The translations under genes were made by a program, and so were the position numbers. From an uncultured Robinsoniella sp. (GTDB lineage: Bacteria; Bacillota; Clostridia; Lachnospirales; Lachnospiraceae), in assembly GCA_900539655.1 (NCBI GenBank), contig UQCR01000107.1, positions 1 through 23,085 on the forward strand: DNA of 23,085 nt, read 5' to 3'. This document shows, in pieces, positions 7,525 to 17,500 of this stretch. The notes under the pieces were generated by a model. The model made no database searches and had not been told where the DNA came from. It worked only from the letters and a program-made list of their open reading frames with translations. Every line of letters starts with the position of its first letter. The first letter of the stretch is position 1.

Positions 7525-9222
7525 ATGGATAATGAACAAAACAAAAGTTTGGAAATGATACTGGTTAAGATGGGTCTTTTGAATGAAGAGGGATTATTAA
7601 AAGCAGTAGAAGCAAAAAAAGCGAATCCTCGAAAAACATTGAGTGCCATTTTATTAGAAAAAAGTATTATTTCGGAATTTGATTATATCAGGGCTATGGG
7701 AGTCAAATATAATTTGCCTCTCGTTAATCTTGCTGCACAGAAAATATCGCCGGCGATCCTGCGTTATATATCAGAAGAAGATGCAAAAAAAAATGTAATT
7801 ATACCTGTACATGAAACAGAATACTTACTTCATGTTGCAACAGATAATCCATTTAAACAGGTACTATTTGAAAAACTCAGTCAACTTTGTGGTAAGCAGG
7901 TCTCTGTTTTGCTGGCAACCAAAAATGATATTGAAGAAGCAATCCGGCAAAACTATATTCAGCAAAGTGTAAATAATATTATGGCACAGATTGAGGAAGA
8001 GTTTGGTAAAGTAGAAGAGGCAGAGGAAGAAATTTTTACATTTGATGATGATAGTCTTCAAAACGATTCAATTGTGAAAGCTGTAGGGGTAATTCTGGAA
8101 CAGGGTTATCAGAGGAAGGCAAGTGATATTCATATTGAGCCTATTGAAAATTATGTGACTGTCAGACTTCGAATTGACGGCGAACTAATAGAAACTATGT
8201 CTTTTGCGAAAACAGCATTTGGTCATCTGCTAAGCCGCTTTAAGGTTCTTGGCGGGCTGGATATCGCAGAGAAACGTCTGCCGCAGGATGGTAGGATGAA
8301 TGTTCTTTTGGATGGAGAAAAGGTGAATATGAGAATATCTACTCTCCCTACGATATTCGGGGAGAAGATAGTTATCCGTATCCTTGGAACGAGTAATCCG
8401 GAAGATATCCTGGGGATAGAAGATCTGCATATGGGACTGAACCAAACTAAATTTGAAAAAGCATTAAAAGCCCCAAATGGTATTGTATTAATTACGGGAC
8501 CTACTGGCAGCGGAAAGACAACTACAGTATATGCTGCACTAAAAATGATAGCAAAATCCACTATAAATGTAATTACGGTAGAGGATCCGGTAGAGAAGAT
8601 TTTGCCCCATATTAATCAGGTGCAGGTAAATACAAAAAGTGGGCTTACTTTTGCTACGGGTCTTCGCTCTATTCTCAGACAGGATCCTGATATAGTAATG
8701 ATAGGCGAAATTCGTGATGCGGAAACTGCCGAGATCGGAGCAAGGGCAGCGATTACCGGTCATCTGGTTATTGCAACCATGCATACCAATGATGCTGCAT
8801 CAGCATTTATGCGCTTGATCGATATGGGGGTGGAACCGTATATGGTTGCATCCTCAATTGTATGTGTGGTAGCACAGAGGCTTGTAAAAAAAATTTGCAA
8901 GTATTGTAAGGAAGAGTATACTCCCGAACCGGAGGAGTTGGTGGAGTGGGAAGGAGAACTTCCGGAAAAATTACATCATGGAAGAGGATGCCCTATGTGC
9001 AATAATACTGGATATCTGGGCAGAATGGCAGTTTATGAAATCGTAGAGATGGACAATAAAGTTAAAAGATTTGTTGTACAAAAGGCTGAGAGTTATGTTA
9101 TTAAAGAATACCTTAAGGAGGAAAAGGGATTTCTTGATTTGGGGCTTCATATGCAGGAATTAGTGAAACAAGGCATAACTACCACTCATGAATTGAAAAA
9201 AATAAAAACATCATTAGATTAA
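7525..9222 (+). CDS. pilB: Pilus extension ATPase PilB (GspE/MshE family)
   Basis: 565 residues from the ATG at 7525, chosen because AAGGAG (7511-7516) sits just before it. An in-frame ATG at 7459 lies inside the pilD gene and would add 22 residues with no family resemblance. The hexameric ATPase powers pilin insertion through PilC. Domains: MshEN-type N-terminal domain (about 1-145, with the LLEKSIISEFDYIRAMG and YNLPLVNLA region), which in MshE binds c-di-GMP; a short acidic linker (about 155-180); then the N2 and catalytic domains. Motifs: Walker A GPTGSGKTT (325-333), Asp box EDPVEKILPHINQVQVN, Walker B DIVMIGEIRD with catalytic E395, His box GHLVIATMH (H412, H420), and the zinc tetracysteine C458/C461/C489/C492 typical of PilB. 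All key residues are present. PilT follows 14 nt downstream. Confidence 0.96.
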   Translation: MDNEQNKSLEMILVKMGLLNEEGLLKAVEAKKANPRKTLSAILLEKSIISEFDYIRAMGVKYNLPLVNLAAQKISPAILRYISEEDAKKNVIIPVHETEYLLHVATDNPFKQVLFEKLSQLCGKQVSVLLATKNDIEEAIRQNYIQQSVNNIMAQIEEEFGKVEEAEEEIFTFDDDSLQNDSIVKAVGVILEQGYQRKASDIHIEPIENYVTVRLRIDGELIETMSFAKTAFGHLLSRFKVLGGLDIAEKRLPQDGRMNVLLDGEKVNMRISTLPTIFGEKIVIRILGTSNPEDILGIEDLHMGLNQTKFEKALKAPNGIVLITGPTGSGKTTTVYAALKMIAKSTINVITVEDPVEKILPHINQVQVNTKSGLTFATGLRSILRQDPDIVMIGEIRDAETAEIGARAAITGHLVIATMHTNDAASAFMRLIDMGVEPYMVASSIVCVVAQRLVKKICKYCKEEYTPEPEELVEWEGELPEKLHHGRGCPMCNNTGYLGRMAVYEIVEMDNKVKRFVVQKAESYVIKEYLKEEKGFLDLGLHMQELVKQGITTTHELKKIKTSLD

Positions 9223-9236
9223 AAGGGGTTGGGATC

Positions 9237-10319
9237 ATGAATAACGAAATTGAGAAAAGGCAGATAATTGATATTCTTCTGGAAACTTGCAGGGATTGGA
9301 AAGTATCGGATCTACATTTTACAAAAGGACTTCCACCTATTATGCGCATTCATGGAAGTCTTGAAAAAATGAAAGAAGTAGGTATATTAAATGAAAACCA
9401 GATACAGGCATTGGCAGATTCTATGTTAATGCAAGTGAAAAAGAGATATGCATTTGGCCAGGATGTGGATTTTTGTTATGTTTCTGCAGACGGTAACAGG
9501 AACCGTGTAAATATTTATACGCAATATGGAAGTCCGGGCATAGCAATACGTTTGCTAAATGATACCATACCTACTATGGATGAATTGAATCTACCAGAAT
9601 TATTTAAAAAACTTGCTATGTATCCTAGAGGGCTTTTACTTGTGACGGGTCCAACTGGAAGTGGTAAGTCAACAACATTGGCTTCGATCATTAATTATAT
9701 AAATATGAATAAACAATGCCATATTTTAACCTTTGAAGATCCTATCGAGTATAAGCATGAACACAAGAGATCTATGGTTAATCAGAGGGAAGTGGGTAGA
9801 GATGTAGATACATTTGCTGGCGCTTTAAAGAGTGCTCTTCGAGAAGATCCCGATGTGATTCAAGTTGGAGAAATGCGTGATCTGGAAACTACTTCTGCGG
9901 CAATTACGGCAGCCGAGACTGGGCATTATGTTCTTTCTACATTACATACGACAGGTGCAGCCAGCACCTTGGATCGTATTATTGACCAGTATCCGGCGAG
10001 CCAGCAGGATGAGGTTAGAATTCTTTTGGCACAGGTTTTAAGAGGGGTAATTACCCAGACTTTAATCCCGAAAGCAGATGGTACTGGGCGAATAGCTGCA
10101 TTTGAAATCTTATTATGTAATGATGCCGTATCAAATATGATACGTGAAAATAAGTGCCATCAGATTGCATCAGTATTGCAGACAGGTCAGAAAGCAGGAA
10201 TGCAGTCATTGGATTTTCATATAGCAAAATTAATACAGACAAATATTATTACTTATGATGCAGGTATTGAACGGTGTGTTGATAAGCAAATGGTTAACAA
10301 ATATCTGGTTAATAAGTAA
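9237..10319 (+). CDS. pilT: Pilus retraction ATPase PilT
   Basis: 360 residues, full length for PilT, with AAGGGG upstream of the ATG. It depolymerises the pilus, allowing twitching or pulling on bound surfaces. Visible motifs: the opening WKVSDLHFTKGLPPIMRIHG, Walker A GPTGSGKST (138-146), Asp box EDPIEYKHEHKRSMVNQREV, Walker B DPDVIQVGEMRD (E212), His box TGHYVLSTLHTTGAA (H230, H237), and the PilT-specific AIRNLIRE-type element near the C-terminus, here AVSNMIRE (297-304), followed by Q-x8-G-M-Q-S-L-D. It lacks the zinc tetracysteine of PilB, as expected. Its presence favours a retractile type IVa pilus over a type II secretion or competence pseudopilus. Confidence 0.97.
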   Translation: MNNEIEKRQIIDILLETCRDWKVSDLHFTKGLPPIMRIHGSLEKMKEVGILNENQIQALADSMLMQVKKRYAFGQDVDFCYVSADGNRNRVNIYTQYGSPGIAIRLLNDTIPTMDELNLPELFKKLAMYPRGLLLVTGPTGSGKSTTLASIINYINMNKQCHILTFEDPIEYKHEHKRSMVNQREVGRDVDTFAGALKSALREDPDVIQVGEMRDLETTSAAITAAETGHYVLSTLHTTGAASTLDRIIDQYPASQQDEVRILLAQVLRGVITQTLIPKADGTGRIAAFEILLCNDAVSNMIRENKCHQIASVLQTGQKAGMQSLDFHIAKLIQTNIITYDAGIERCVDKQMVNKYLVNK

Positions 10320-10363
10320 AAAAACGTCCGTATTTGCTTTCTGAGATATAAAATTGATGGTTT

Positions 10364-10373
10364 TATGTCGAAA
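10364..10373 (+). promoter_or_regulatory. Candidate Spo0A box upstream of the pilin
   Basis: TATGTCGAAA (10364-10373) contains the core TGTCGAA and matches the ten-base 0A box TTTGTCGAAA at nine positions. It lies about 220 nt before the pilin ATG in the only sizeable gap before that gene. Spo0A is the master regulator of sporulation and related states in Bacilli and Clostridia. A seven-base match can occur by chance in AT-rich DNA, and I see no confident -35/-10 pair around it, so this is a candidate only. Confidence 0.4.
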
Positions 10374-10431
10374 ATACAACCTTTTAATACATGGACAATA
10401 AAAACATTACACTTTTTAAGCGATTGAATAC

Positions 10432-10458
10432 AAAAATGGTAATAAATCCGTTTTTTTT
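10432..10458 (+). terminator. Weak terminator-like hairpin between pilT and the pilin gene
   Basis: AAAAATGG (10432-10439) can pair with CCGTTTTT (10448-10455) through one G-U pair, with an eight-base loop, and runs straight into more T residues and TGTTATTTTAT. The form is that of an intrinsic terminator but the stem is mostly A-U and therefore weak. It could partly separate the assembly genes from the highly expressed pilin, or act as an attenuator. No convincing promoter for the pilin could be placed between here and the ATG. Confidence 0.35.
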
Positions 10459-10523
10459 GTTATTTTATATGAGTAGCTAGCAGTAATAATTTACTGAAGC
10501 AAAAAAGTATCTGTAAAGAAAAT

Positions 10524-10532
10524 GGAGGGAGG
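10524..10532 (+). promoter_or_regulatory. Orphan Shine-Dalgarno-like sequence in the pilin leader
   Basis: GGAGGGAGG is a very strong anti-16S match but no ATG, GTG or TTG start follows at a usable distance. The real pilin ribosome site is 46 nt further on (GGAGG at 10578-10582). Orphan Shine-Dalgarno sites in 5' leaders are known to bind 30S subunits and stabilise mRNA in Firmicutes (STAB-SD of Bacillus thuringiensis cry3A). The same role here would suit an abundant pilin transcript, but is inferred. Confidence 0.45.
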
Positions 10533-10589
10533 AAAAGATAAAGATTAGCAGGTACAAACTATTATAAATTAAAAAACGGAGGATAAGAA

Positions 10590-11186
10590 ATGCAAAAATT
10601 AAGAGAAAAACTTAAAAACAAAAAAGGTTTCACATTGGTTGAAATGATCGTAGTATTAGCAATTATTGGTATATTAATTGCTTTAGTAGCGCCTAATGTT
10701 GCGAGAATTATTAAAGATGGTCAGGAAACTGCTGATTCTGCAAGAGCGAAGAACTTTATGACATCTGCTCAGGCATTTGCTACACGTAATGTAGCGGCTG
10801 GACGTGCTATTGATGTTGCTGGTGGTACTCTTTATACAGGGACAACGGTTTATACAGTTCAGCTTGATGCTACTGATCTGGATGCTAACTTATTGACATT
10901 CTTTAGTGTAGTTCCTGTGGCACCAGCCACTGCTGTTCCGGCAAAAGATCATTTTATTGCAGCCGGCGGAGATGCATATTTTACCCCAAATGATTTGAAA
11001 GGCACAGATGAAATCTATTTATATATTACAAGTGAAGGTGCTATTATGGGGGCTGTATATGCTAATGGCGGAGTTGTAAAAGGTGTTTCAGGCGTATCAC
11101 CAGATACAACAGTGACTGAATTTAATACGGCAACAATGAGAAATGGTACAATTGCAGCTACAGGTATTATTACACCTGCACCGTAA
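10590..11186 (+). CDS. pilA: Major type IV pilin
   Basis: 198 residues with GGAGG (10578-10582) upstream. The N-terminus is a textbook class III prepilin: a 13-residue basic leader ending K-K-G13, cleavage before F14, Glu at mature position 5 (E18), and the hydrophobic helix FTLVEMIVVLAIIGILIALV. PilD should yield a 185-residue mature pilin. The head starts after the amphipathic helix (RIIKDGQETADSARAKNFMTSAQAFATR) and is small, rich in Ala, Thr, Val and Gly, with Pro/Ala runs (VPVAPATAVPA) and an ITPAP end. It has no cysteine, so there is no disulfide D-region as in Gram-negative pilins. Place directly after pilT, a long leader, and separation from the next gene by large hairpins suggest it is the abundant fibre subunit. 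Which monoderm pilin subgroup it belongs to cannot be told from the sequence alone. Confidence 0.93.
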   Translation: MQKLREKLKNKKGFTLVEMIVVLAIIGILIALVAPNVARIIKDGQETADSARAKNFMTSAQAFATRNVAAGRAIDVAGGTLYTGTTVYTVQLDATDLDANLLTFFSVVPVAPATAVPAKDHFIAAGGDAYFTPNDLKGTDEIYLYITSEGAIMGAVYANGGVVKGVSGVSPDTTVTEFNTATMRNGTIAATGIITPAP

Positions 11187-11219
11187 TTAAAAAAACAAAG
11201 AGATTAATATCATTAATAA

Positions 11220-11261
11220 CAGCAAGCGACTTCTGGCGCAACACCCAGAAGTCACTTGCTG
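11220..11261 (+). repeat. Intergenic hairpin I (17-bp stem, one mismatch)
   Basis: The left arm (11220-11236, starting CAGCAAGCGACTTCTGG) pairs with 11245-11261 (CCAGAAGTCACTTGCTG) at 16 of 17 positions, with the eight-base loop CGCAACAC. No T run follows, so it is not a standard intrinsic terminator. It lies 33 nt after the pilin stop and could protect the 3' end of pilin mRNA. Its last six bases are also the first bases of hairpin II, so the two cannot both form completely. Confidence 0.8.
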
Positions 11262-11340
11262 GCTTTAAATGAATGCTTCGCAAATCTTCCCCTTTCTCCC
11301 TGAACTACGGGAGGGCGGAGCATTCATTTAAAGCCAGCAA
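11256..11340 (+). repeat. Intergenic hairpin II (26-bp near-perfect inverted repeat)
   Basis: Arms 11256-11281 and 11315-11340 are reverse complements over 26 positions, with only one G-U pair near the inner end. The outer core is TTGCTGGCTTTAAATG. The 33-nt interior can form a small extra stem (CTCCC with GGGAG). No T run follows the right arm, so transcription should continue into the giant gene. The element is the size of a strong RNA stem-loop between co-transcribed genes of unequal expression. A small palindromic insertion is an alternative reading. Confidence 0.85.
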
Positions 11341-11410
11341 CTCAAGTGTAACAAAATGGCATGTGACAGAATTTATCAGCATCTAAAAAATGCAGCGCTG
11401 ACTGCTTTGA

Positions 11411-11420
11411 AAGGGGGTGA
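11411..11420 (+). promoter_or_regulatory. Ribosome binding site of the giant prepilin gene
   Basis: AAGGGGGTGA matches the anti-16S complement AAGGAGGTGA at nine of ten positions and ends 6 nt before the ATG at 11427. It fixes this start, and the class III leader begins directly after it. Translation initiation is therefore expected to be strong, even though the gene lies behind two large hairpins. Confidence 0.8.
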
Positions 11421-11426
11421 CTGTAT

Positions 11427-11561
11427 ATGATGCCATTTATGCACAGGTACAAAAAAAGGGTTAGAAATAAAAAAGGCTTTACAATTACTGAATTAGCTGT
11501 AGTTTTAGGTGTGCTTAGTATATTGATTGGTATAGTTGCATTTAATGCAGTGAGAATCGCC
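11427..11561 (+). other. Class III prepilin leader and pilin helix of the giant protein
   Basis: Residues 1-17 are the leader (MMPFMHRYKKRVRNKKG) and residues 18-45 the hydrophobic helix starting FTITELAVVLGVLSILIG. The pattern K-K-G|F-T-x-x-E is the same as in the major pilin at 10590, where the leader ends NKKG and the mature part starts FTLVE. Both prepilins should therefore be substrates of the single PilD in this window. Confidence 0.93.
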
Positions 11562-14500
11562 AATCAGGCATACATGGCGAGGGCAGATGATACTGCTCAG
11601 GTAATTTATATGGCGATGCAGTCTTCGCTGACAGATCTGAAGGTTCAGGGCAAGTTTGATGAGGAGTTTTCGGATGCAAACCGGGGAACGGAATTCTATG
11701 ATGTTCCTGAGGAGGCAATTAAAGGAGGTACCACTGGGGATGGAGTTGATTATCCCGGCGTGACATTTCCTGGAGTCCCCGAAGGCAGTGCAGATGAAAC
11801 TGCTAAAAAGCAAGAACTGATCGATTCAAAAAATTTAGTTTACATGGAATTGAGCAAAGATGACTCGGATGAATCTGCTTTGCTTTACCGTCTGTTAGAA
11901 CCTTATATCAGTGATAAGAGTATTCTCGATTACAGTATTCTTGTAGAAGTTAATCTAAATAATAAAACGGTTCGTTGTGCATTTTATTCGGAACGTACAG
12001 ACAGTTTTTCTTATGATGAAACAAATTTAAGTAAAAGCGTGTTGTATAGTAAAGAAAATGTACTTCTGAGGGACCGGGGTGCCCTGGAGGATAAAAGACA
12101 GGGCTACTATGGCGCTCAGGGGATTGGAGAACCGGAAAACTTAGGACTTTTAGAGAATGCATATGTAAAAGTTAATAATGATGATATGCTTACTATTGAA
12201 TGGGGTGAAATCGGTCCGGAAAATGATGCAGGTGGAGTAACGGATGATAAGAGGAAAAAATTCACCAAAATGACTTATGATATATCCATTGTAAATGCTG
12301 TGGATACGTCGAAGGTCTATTATAAGATAAAAGATATTAGCGCATATAACAGCGGAGAAGGTTATATTACGCCTGGAAGTACTGTAACAACAGGAGCGTC
12401 CGGCAGTGTCCGTAGTCCAATGCCAGTTTATGATCTATATTCTTATGATAAAAATAAAGGCGTGAATAACGCTTTGAAATCAAATTTAATGGTTCCTTTT
12501 TATACAGAAGAACTCCAGGGAGACGGAACAATGAAGAGCTATGACGGCTCTGATGACTCCAGTACCTTCAAACACCGGCTGTCATATTATGTACCTGCGG
12601 ATAAAGCAGGGGAGAAACAATACGGAGTATTCCGGCTTGTTCTGGACAGTATAACGGATGGCAGTAATGATGAATTATCGGTCAATAAAAGATATCCCTC
12701 AATACCATGGAGTGAAAACTTTAAGGTCATAGTAGAAGGAAAGTATAAAGGAGAAGGATTTACCGGATCCATGAGTGTTTCATCCGGAGAAGAAAATGCC
12801 TATACGGAAGCAAAGACTGTCAATCCCGCAGAAAACATCTATGTAACAGGTGTGCGGGGCGGCACGTTCTGGGAAGAAGCAAAAGCGTATCTGGCTAACA
12901 GGGAGAACCGAAACTTATCTAACATGTGGTACGGTTTAGGGTATGCAAGACACCTGAGTAATCTTCGGTACATACTAAATGATAAAGCAGATCCGACAGA
13001 TCCGGCTTATGTGCAAAATAAAGCCGGCAATTTCCAGAACTTCATGCTGAATGATGACATTGACTGGAGTTTACAAAAGCTTGGAAGAGAAGAGGTTATA
13101 CAGCCCGGAGGTGGTACCAAAGTGTATCACCGGCTGGTAGTGTCAAATGCGTCGGGAAATGATCTGACCACAACAGATGTCTTGAAACTACGGATTTTAC
13201 AGCCGATTTCGGCAAATGAACATGATGCGTTAGAGGCAGACAGAACTAGAGGGTTTGAAGGATCATTTACTTCCACGGTTAAAAAAGATACTGCCGGGAA
13301 GATCGAATACCAGAAGAAGGCAGACGGAAATTATCTTGAGATTGAAGTTCCGAATTCTCTAGGTGTGGGACAAAAGGAAAAGATTCCTGTTTATCAAAAC
13401 TATAAATTATCAAACTTAAAAATAAGTAATACATATACAGATCCGGATAATCCGGCTGATACAGCAAAGGAAAACAGAGTAGGCCTTTTTGAAATTGTTG
13501 GACAAAATGCATCTGTTAAGAATTTTACCATTGAAGGCATCACGGCTAAGGGAAATGATTATGTAGGCAGTGTTGCCGGCGAATTTCAGGGATTTGGAAA
13601 GAATATTACTCTCCTGAAAAATGAAAAGAATAATTATCATATGAAAATGGTAGAATCGGCAGATGGAGAAAAAAGTGAAGAACGACTGAAAGATAGCAGT
13701 GGAAACGCAATTGTTTTAAAGCCTTATGCATATGGAGCATCTGATCCTGGATTTAACGGCAATACCATAAAAGCAACTGGTAATTATGCCGGAGGAATTG
13801 CAGGCATGCTTGCAATAGGAATTGAGGACACAGTTCCCGGTGATGCAAAATCAGGAATGTTGGTAGATACTGCAAACGGAACCCGTTTTATCAGTCTATA
13901 TGACGGTAAGATTAACGAAGTGAATCAAACCCAGAATCCTGCTCTTGGAAATGCCAGCCGAAAAGATTTGAATGGTATATCCGTAAAGGCAGATAATAAT
14001 GCCGGAGGAATCGCCGGTGTTGCTGACAAAAAGACAGTCATAACGAAAGCAGTCAATACTGGAGAAGTTACAGCTGAGCATTATAATGCGGGAGGAATTG
14101 CAGGAAGTCTGGAAGAAGGAAGCACTTTTTCAGGACTGGATAAAGCAGCGGGTTCAACTAATGAGCAATATGTTATCCGGGATTACGAATATGTTACGAG
14201 TGCCGGAATGACAGCAGTAAAGACTTACAAAAGTGAATATTCCAATTATGGAATTATTCAGTCTAATATAAATGCCGGAGGAATTACAGGTTCTGCAGAA
14301 GGACCGTTGAATTCAAAACCGCATTATGATGTAGTAATAGAAAATACAGCAAATGCCGGTCCGGTGCTGGCAACAGGCAGTTATGCCGGAGGAATTGCCG
14401 GACAGATACAGGGTTATCAGGTAAGCCTGCAGAACGTAGTAAATAAGGCCGATGTGGCTGCTGTTGATTCGCCAGTTACCGGTGGAGCCGGAATAAAAGG

Positions 14501-17500
14501 GTATGCCGGGGGTATTACAGCTGCGGCAGGAAATGAGTTTAAATTAAGCGGAGCTGTAAATCTGAAAACGGAAACAGGTAAGATCATTGAAGATATTAAA
14601 ATCGGAACAGTGCCTGTTATGAAGCCTGGTATTTCAGCGGCATCGTATGCTGGAGGAATTATAGGATTGGCAGATGATCAGGTGGAAATATCAAACCTTT
14701 CTTTACCTTATAATATTGGAAATCTGACAAAAGATACTATTATTCAGGTCAGCAATAGTGGGAATGTAACCACTCAGGGCAGTTATGCCGGAGGAATCGC
14801 CGGTGCTTTGACAAAAGAGGTAAAACTTAATGTGGGGACTACTCAGGTGCAGGAAAAACCGGTCTATAATGAAGGAACGGTTAGTGCCGGAGGCAGTTAT
14901 GCCGGAGGAATCACAGGTGTGGCAGCCGGAAAAGTTGAGATTCAAAATGTGGAGAACCGTTATAATACGGTGACCACACCTAAGATTGAAGCTGCTGGCA
15001 GTTATGCCGGAGGAATCGCAGGCAGTGTCACTTCCGAAGCAGATGCAGGTTTGTTCCCGGGGGACATCGAATTACCAGATACGGAAGTAAAGATTACTAT
15101 CGTAAAAAAAATCGCAAGCAATTTGATAGATCCGATAACAGATAAAGTAAAGGATCCTGTTCCCGGTTATTACACAAATACAATGCCGGTTAGTGCAACC
15201 GGTATATCCGTAATCAATGCTGGAAATAATGCAGGAGGTATTGTAGGTAAACTCAATACCACAAAAGAAATCAAAAATGTGTTTAATGCAGGAACCGTAT
15301 CCGCATCACAGGCAAATGCAGGTGGAATAGCCGGTTATATTAATTCAGCAGCAAAGATTACATATGATGATGACTTAATTGAAGCCAGAATGAATCATAC
15401 CAACTCCATGGCCACAAATGAAGGATCAGTAAAGGCATCCAGAAATGCCGGAGGAATCGCAGGAAATATTTCAGATGGGAATGCAGTTATTCATAATGCA
15501 TTTAACCGGGGAAATATTACAGCAACTAGTGAAGATGCCGGAGGAATTGCAGGGCTGATTCAGGTGAGGCAGCCAGGGGGGGCCACTGCGCAGCAGGACA
15601 AATTTATACTGGCATACAGCCAGAATATCTTAGATCATGTTGTGATACCTGCAGACGCGGGCAAAGGAATTTTTTATACAAACAGCGGCTCAGTTCAGGC
15701 GGCAAATAACGCCGGAGGAATTATTGGAGACTCACATACAGATGTGAAGAATGTGTTTAACCGCGGAGCGGTAACAGCACGAAACGGAGATAATGCCGGA
15801 GGAATAGTCGGCAATATGAACAAAGACTCCGATACTGATGCAATGGTTATTTCAAATGATACCGAGATTGCAAAAAGAATGATCTCGCATATAACTACCG
15901 CGGTTACGCCTATATATAACAATGCAGGTACAATCTGGTCTTATAAGGATAATGCTGGCGGAGTTGCCGGTCATGGTGAAAATACCGATATTATAAATAT
16001 GTTCAACCAGGGGGCAGTAACTGCCAACAACAACGATAACGCCGGAGGAATCGCGGGAAGTATTGCCAAAGGTAATATCAAACATGATCAACCCGTAGCC
16101 GCGGAAGTATTTGCAGGTATGATCTACAGCAACCAGGGAAATGTCACAGCAGGTGCTGATAATGCCGGCGGTGTGATCGGAACTGGTGTGGATGTTAATA
16201 TCAGTAATGTATTTAACAGGGGCAGGGTAACAGCGTCAACTGGCAGTAACGCCGGAGGAATTGCCGGAAATCTTCAGGGAAATGCGCAAACTGTTGTGAT
16301 AAGTATAGATGGCAATATTGCATCCAATATGATCGCAAACAGTATGTATACAAATCTGGGAGATGTTAAGGCATGGATCAGCAATGCCGGAGGTGTGATT
16401 GGTACCGGTGCAGATATTCATATAACAAATGTATTTAACAGAGGTGCAGTTACAGCTGAAATCGGAGATAATGCCGGAGGAATCGCCGGTAACTTACAGG
16501 CGAATACGCAAGATGCTGCTGTCAGCAGTGAAGCAGCGATTGCATTGGACATGGTTGCTAACAAGATGTATACCAACCAGGGAAATGTAATAGCCGGTGG
16601 CAGTAATGCCGGTGGAATCACAGGCAGGGCTACAAATGTTGTTTCCATTACAGATGCTTATAACAGCGGTACTGTGACAGCAAGAAACAATAGCAATGCC
16701 GGTGGAATTGCAGGGCAGGTGATTGGGGAAATACATATCGAAAGCAGAGAAGCTACGGCTAAGAAATCTGTGGAAGAAAAAGTATGTACCAATCAGGGAA
16801 ATGTAACTGCTTCTAGGGATAACGCCGGAGGGATTGCCGGAAGTGCTGAAGGAAATGTAACGATAAAGGATGTATTTAACCGTGGAACTGTAAATGCACG
16901 ATACGGAAATAACGCCGGAGGCGTGGCAGGATTCTTGAGCGGAAAAGGTACCATTGAGCACAGTAAGAACGTCGTGATCGATGGAGCCCATAATGTAATA
17001 AAGGATTACTTCATGACCAACCAGGCAAGCGTCACCGCAGGCGGAGACAATGCCGGAGGAATAGTAGGTAAGGTAGTCGGCTTTGGTTCAGCAGATGGAG
17101 ACAGAGCGATCATAAAAGATGTCTACAGCGGAATTTCAACAGCAGCAGGAGCTTTGCCTCTTACCGTTAATGCCCGAAACAATGCAGGCGGGATGGCTGG
17201 AAGATTAGTCGATACGGATATCACAAATGAAGTCAGTGTAGATACAGCAATCAATAAAGGAATTTACACAAATAACTCAACTGTAACTGCAGCACGCAGC
17301 AATGCCGGAGGAATTGTCGGCAATGCGGATGGCAGGGACAGGGCAGATGACAGATTTAATAGTATTTCTTATGCGTCCATAGACAGCATCAAGACAGGTT
17401 CCGGCCTGGAACAGAACAGCTTTAACATCTCGGATGTCTATAACGCAGGAAATGTTACAGCTGAAAGAATGAATGCCGGGGGTATCTTCGGTATAGGCGG

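Noticed and set aside
3070..10319. Type II secretion or competence pseudopilus instead of a type IV pilus
   Set aside because: A complete PilT with its own signature element, the PilM/N/O order and a true major pilin fit a retractile type IV pilus better.
10320..10589. A c-di-GMP riboswitch before the pilin, as known in some clostridial pilus genes
   Set aside because: I looked for the conserved class I core and the class II pseudoknot layout and saw neither; the region is AT-rich with only weak stems.
11220..11340. Rho-independent terminator after the pilin gene
   Set aside because: Both hairpins are strong but neither is followed by a T run; read-through or RNA processing is more likely than termination.
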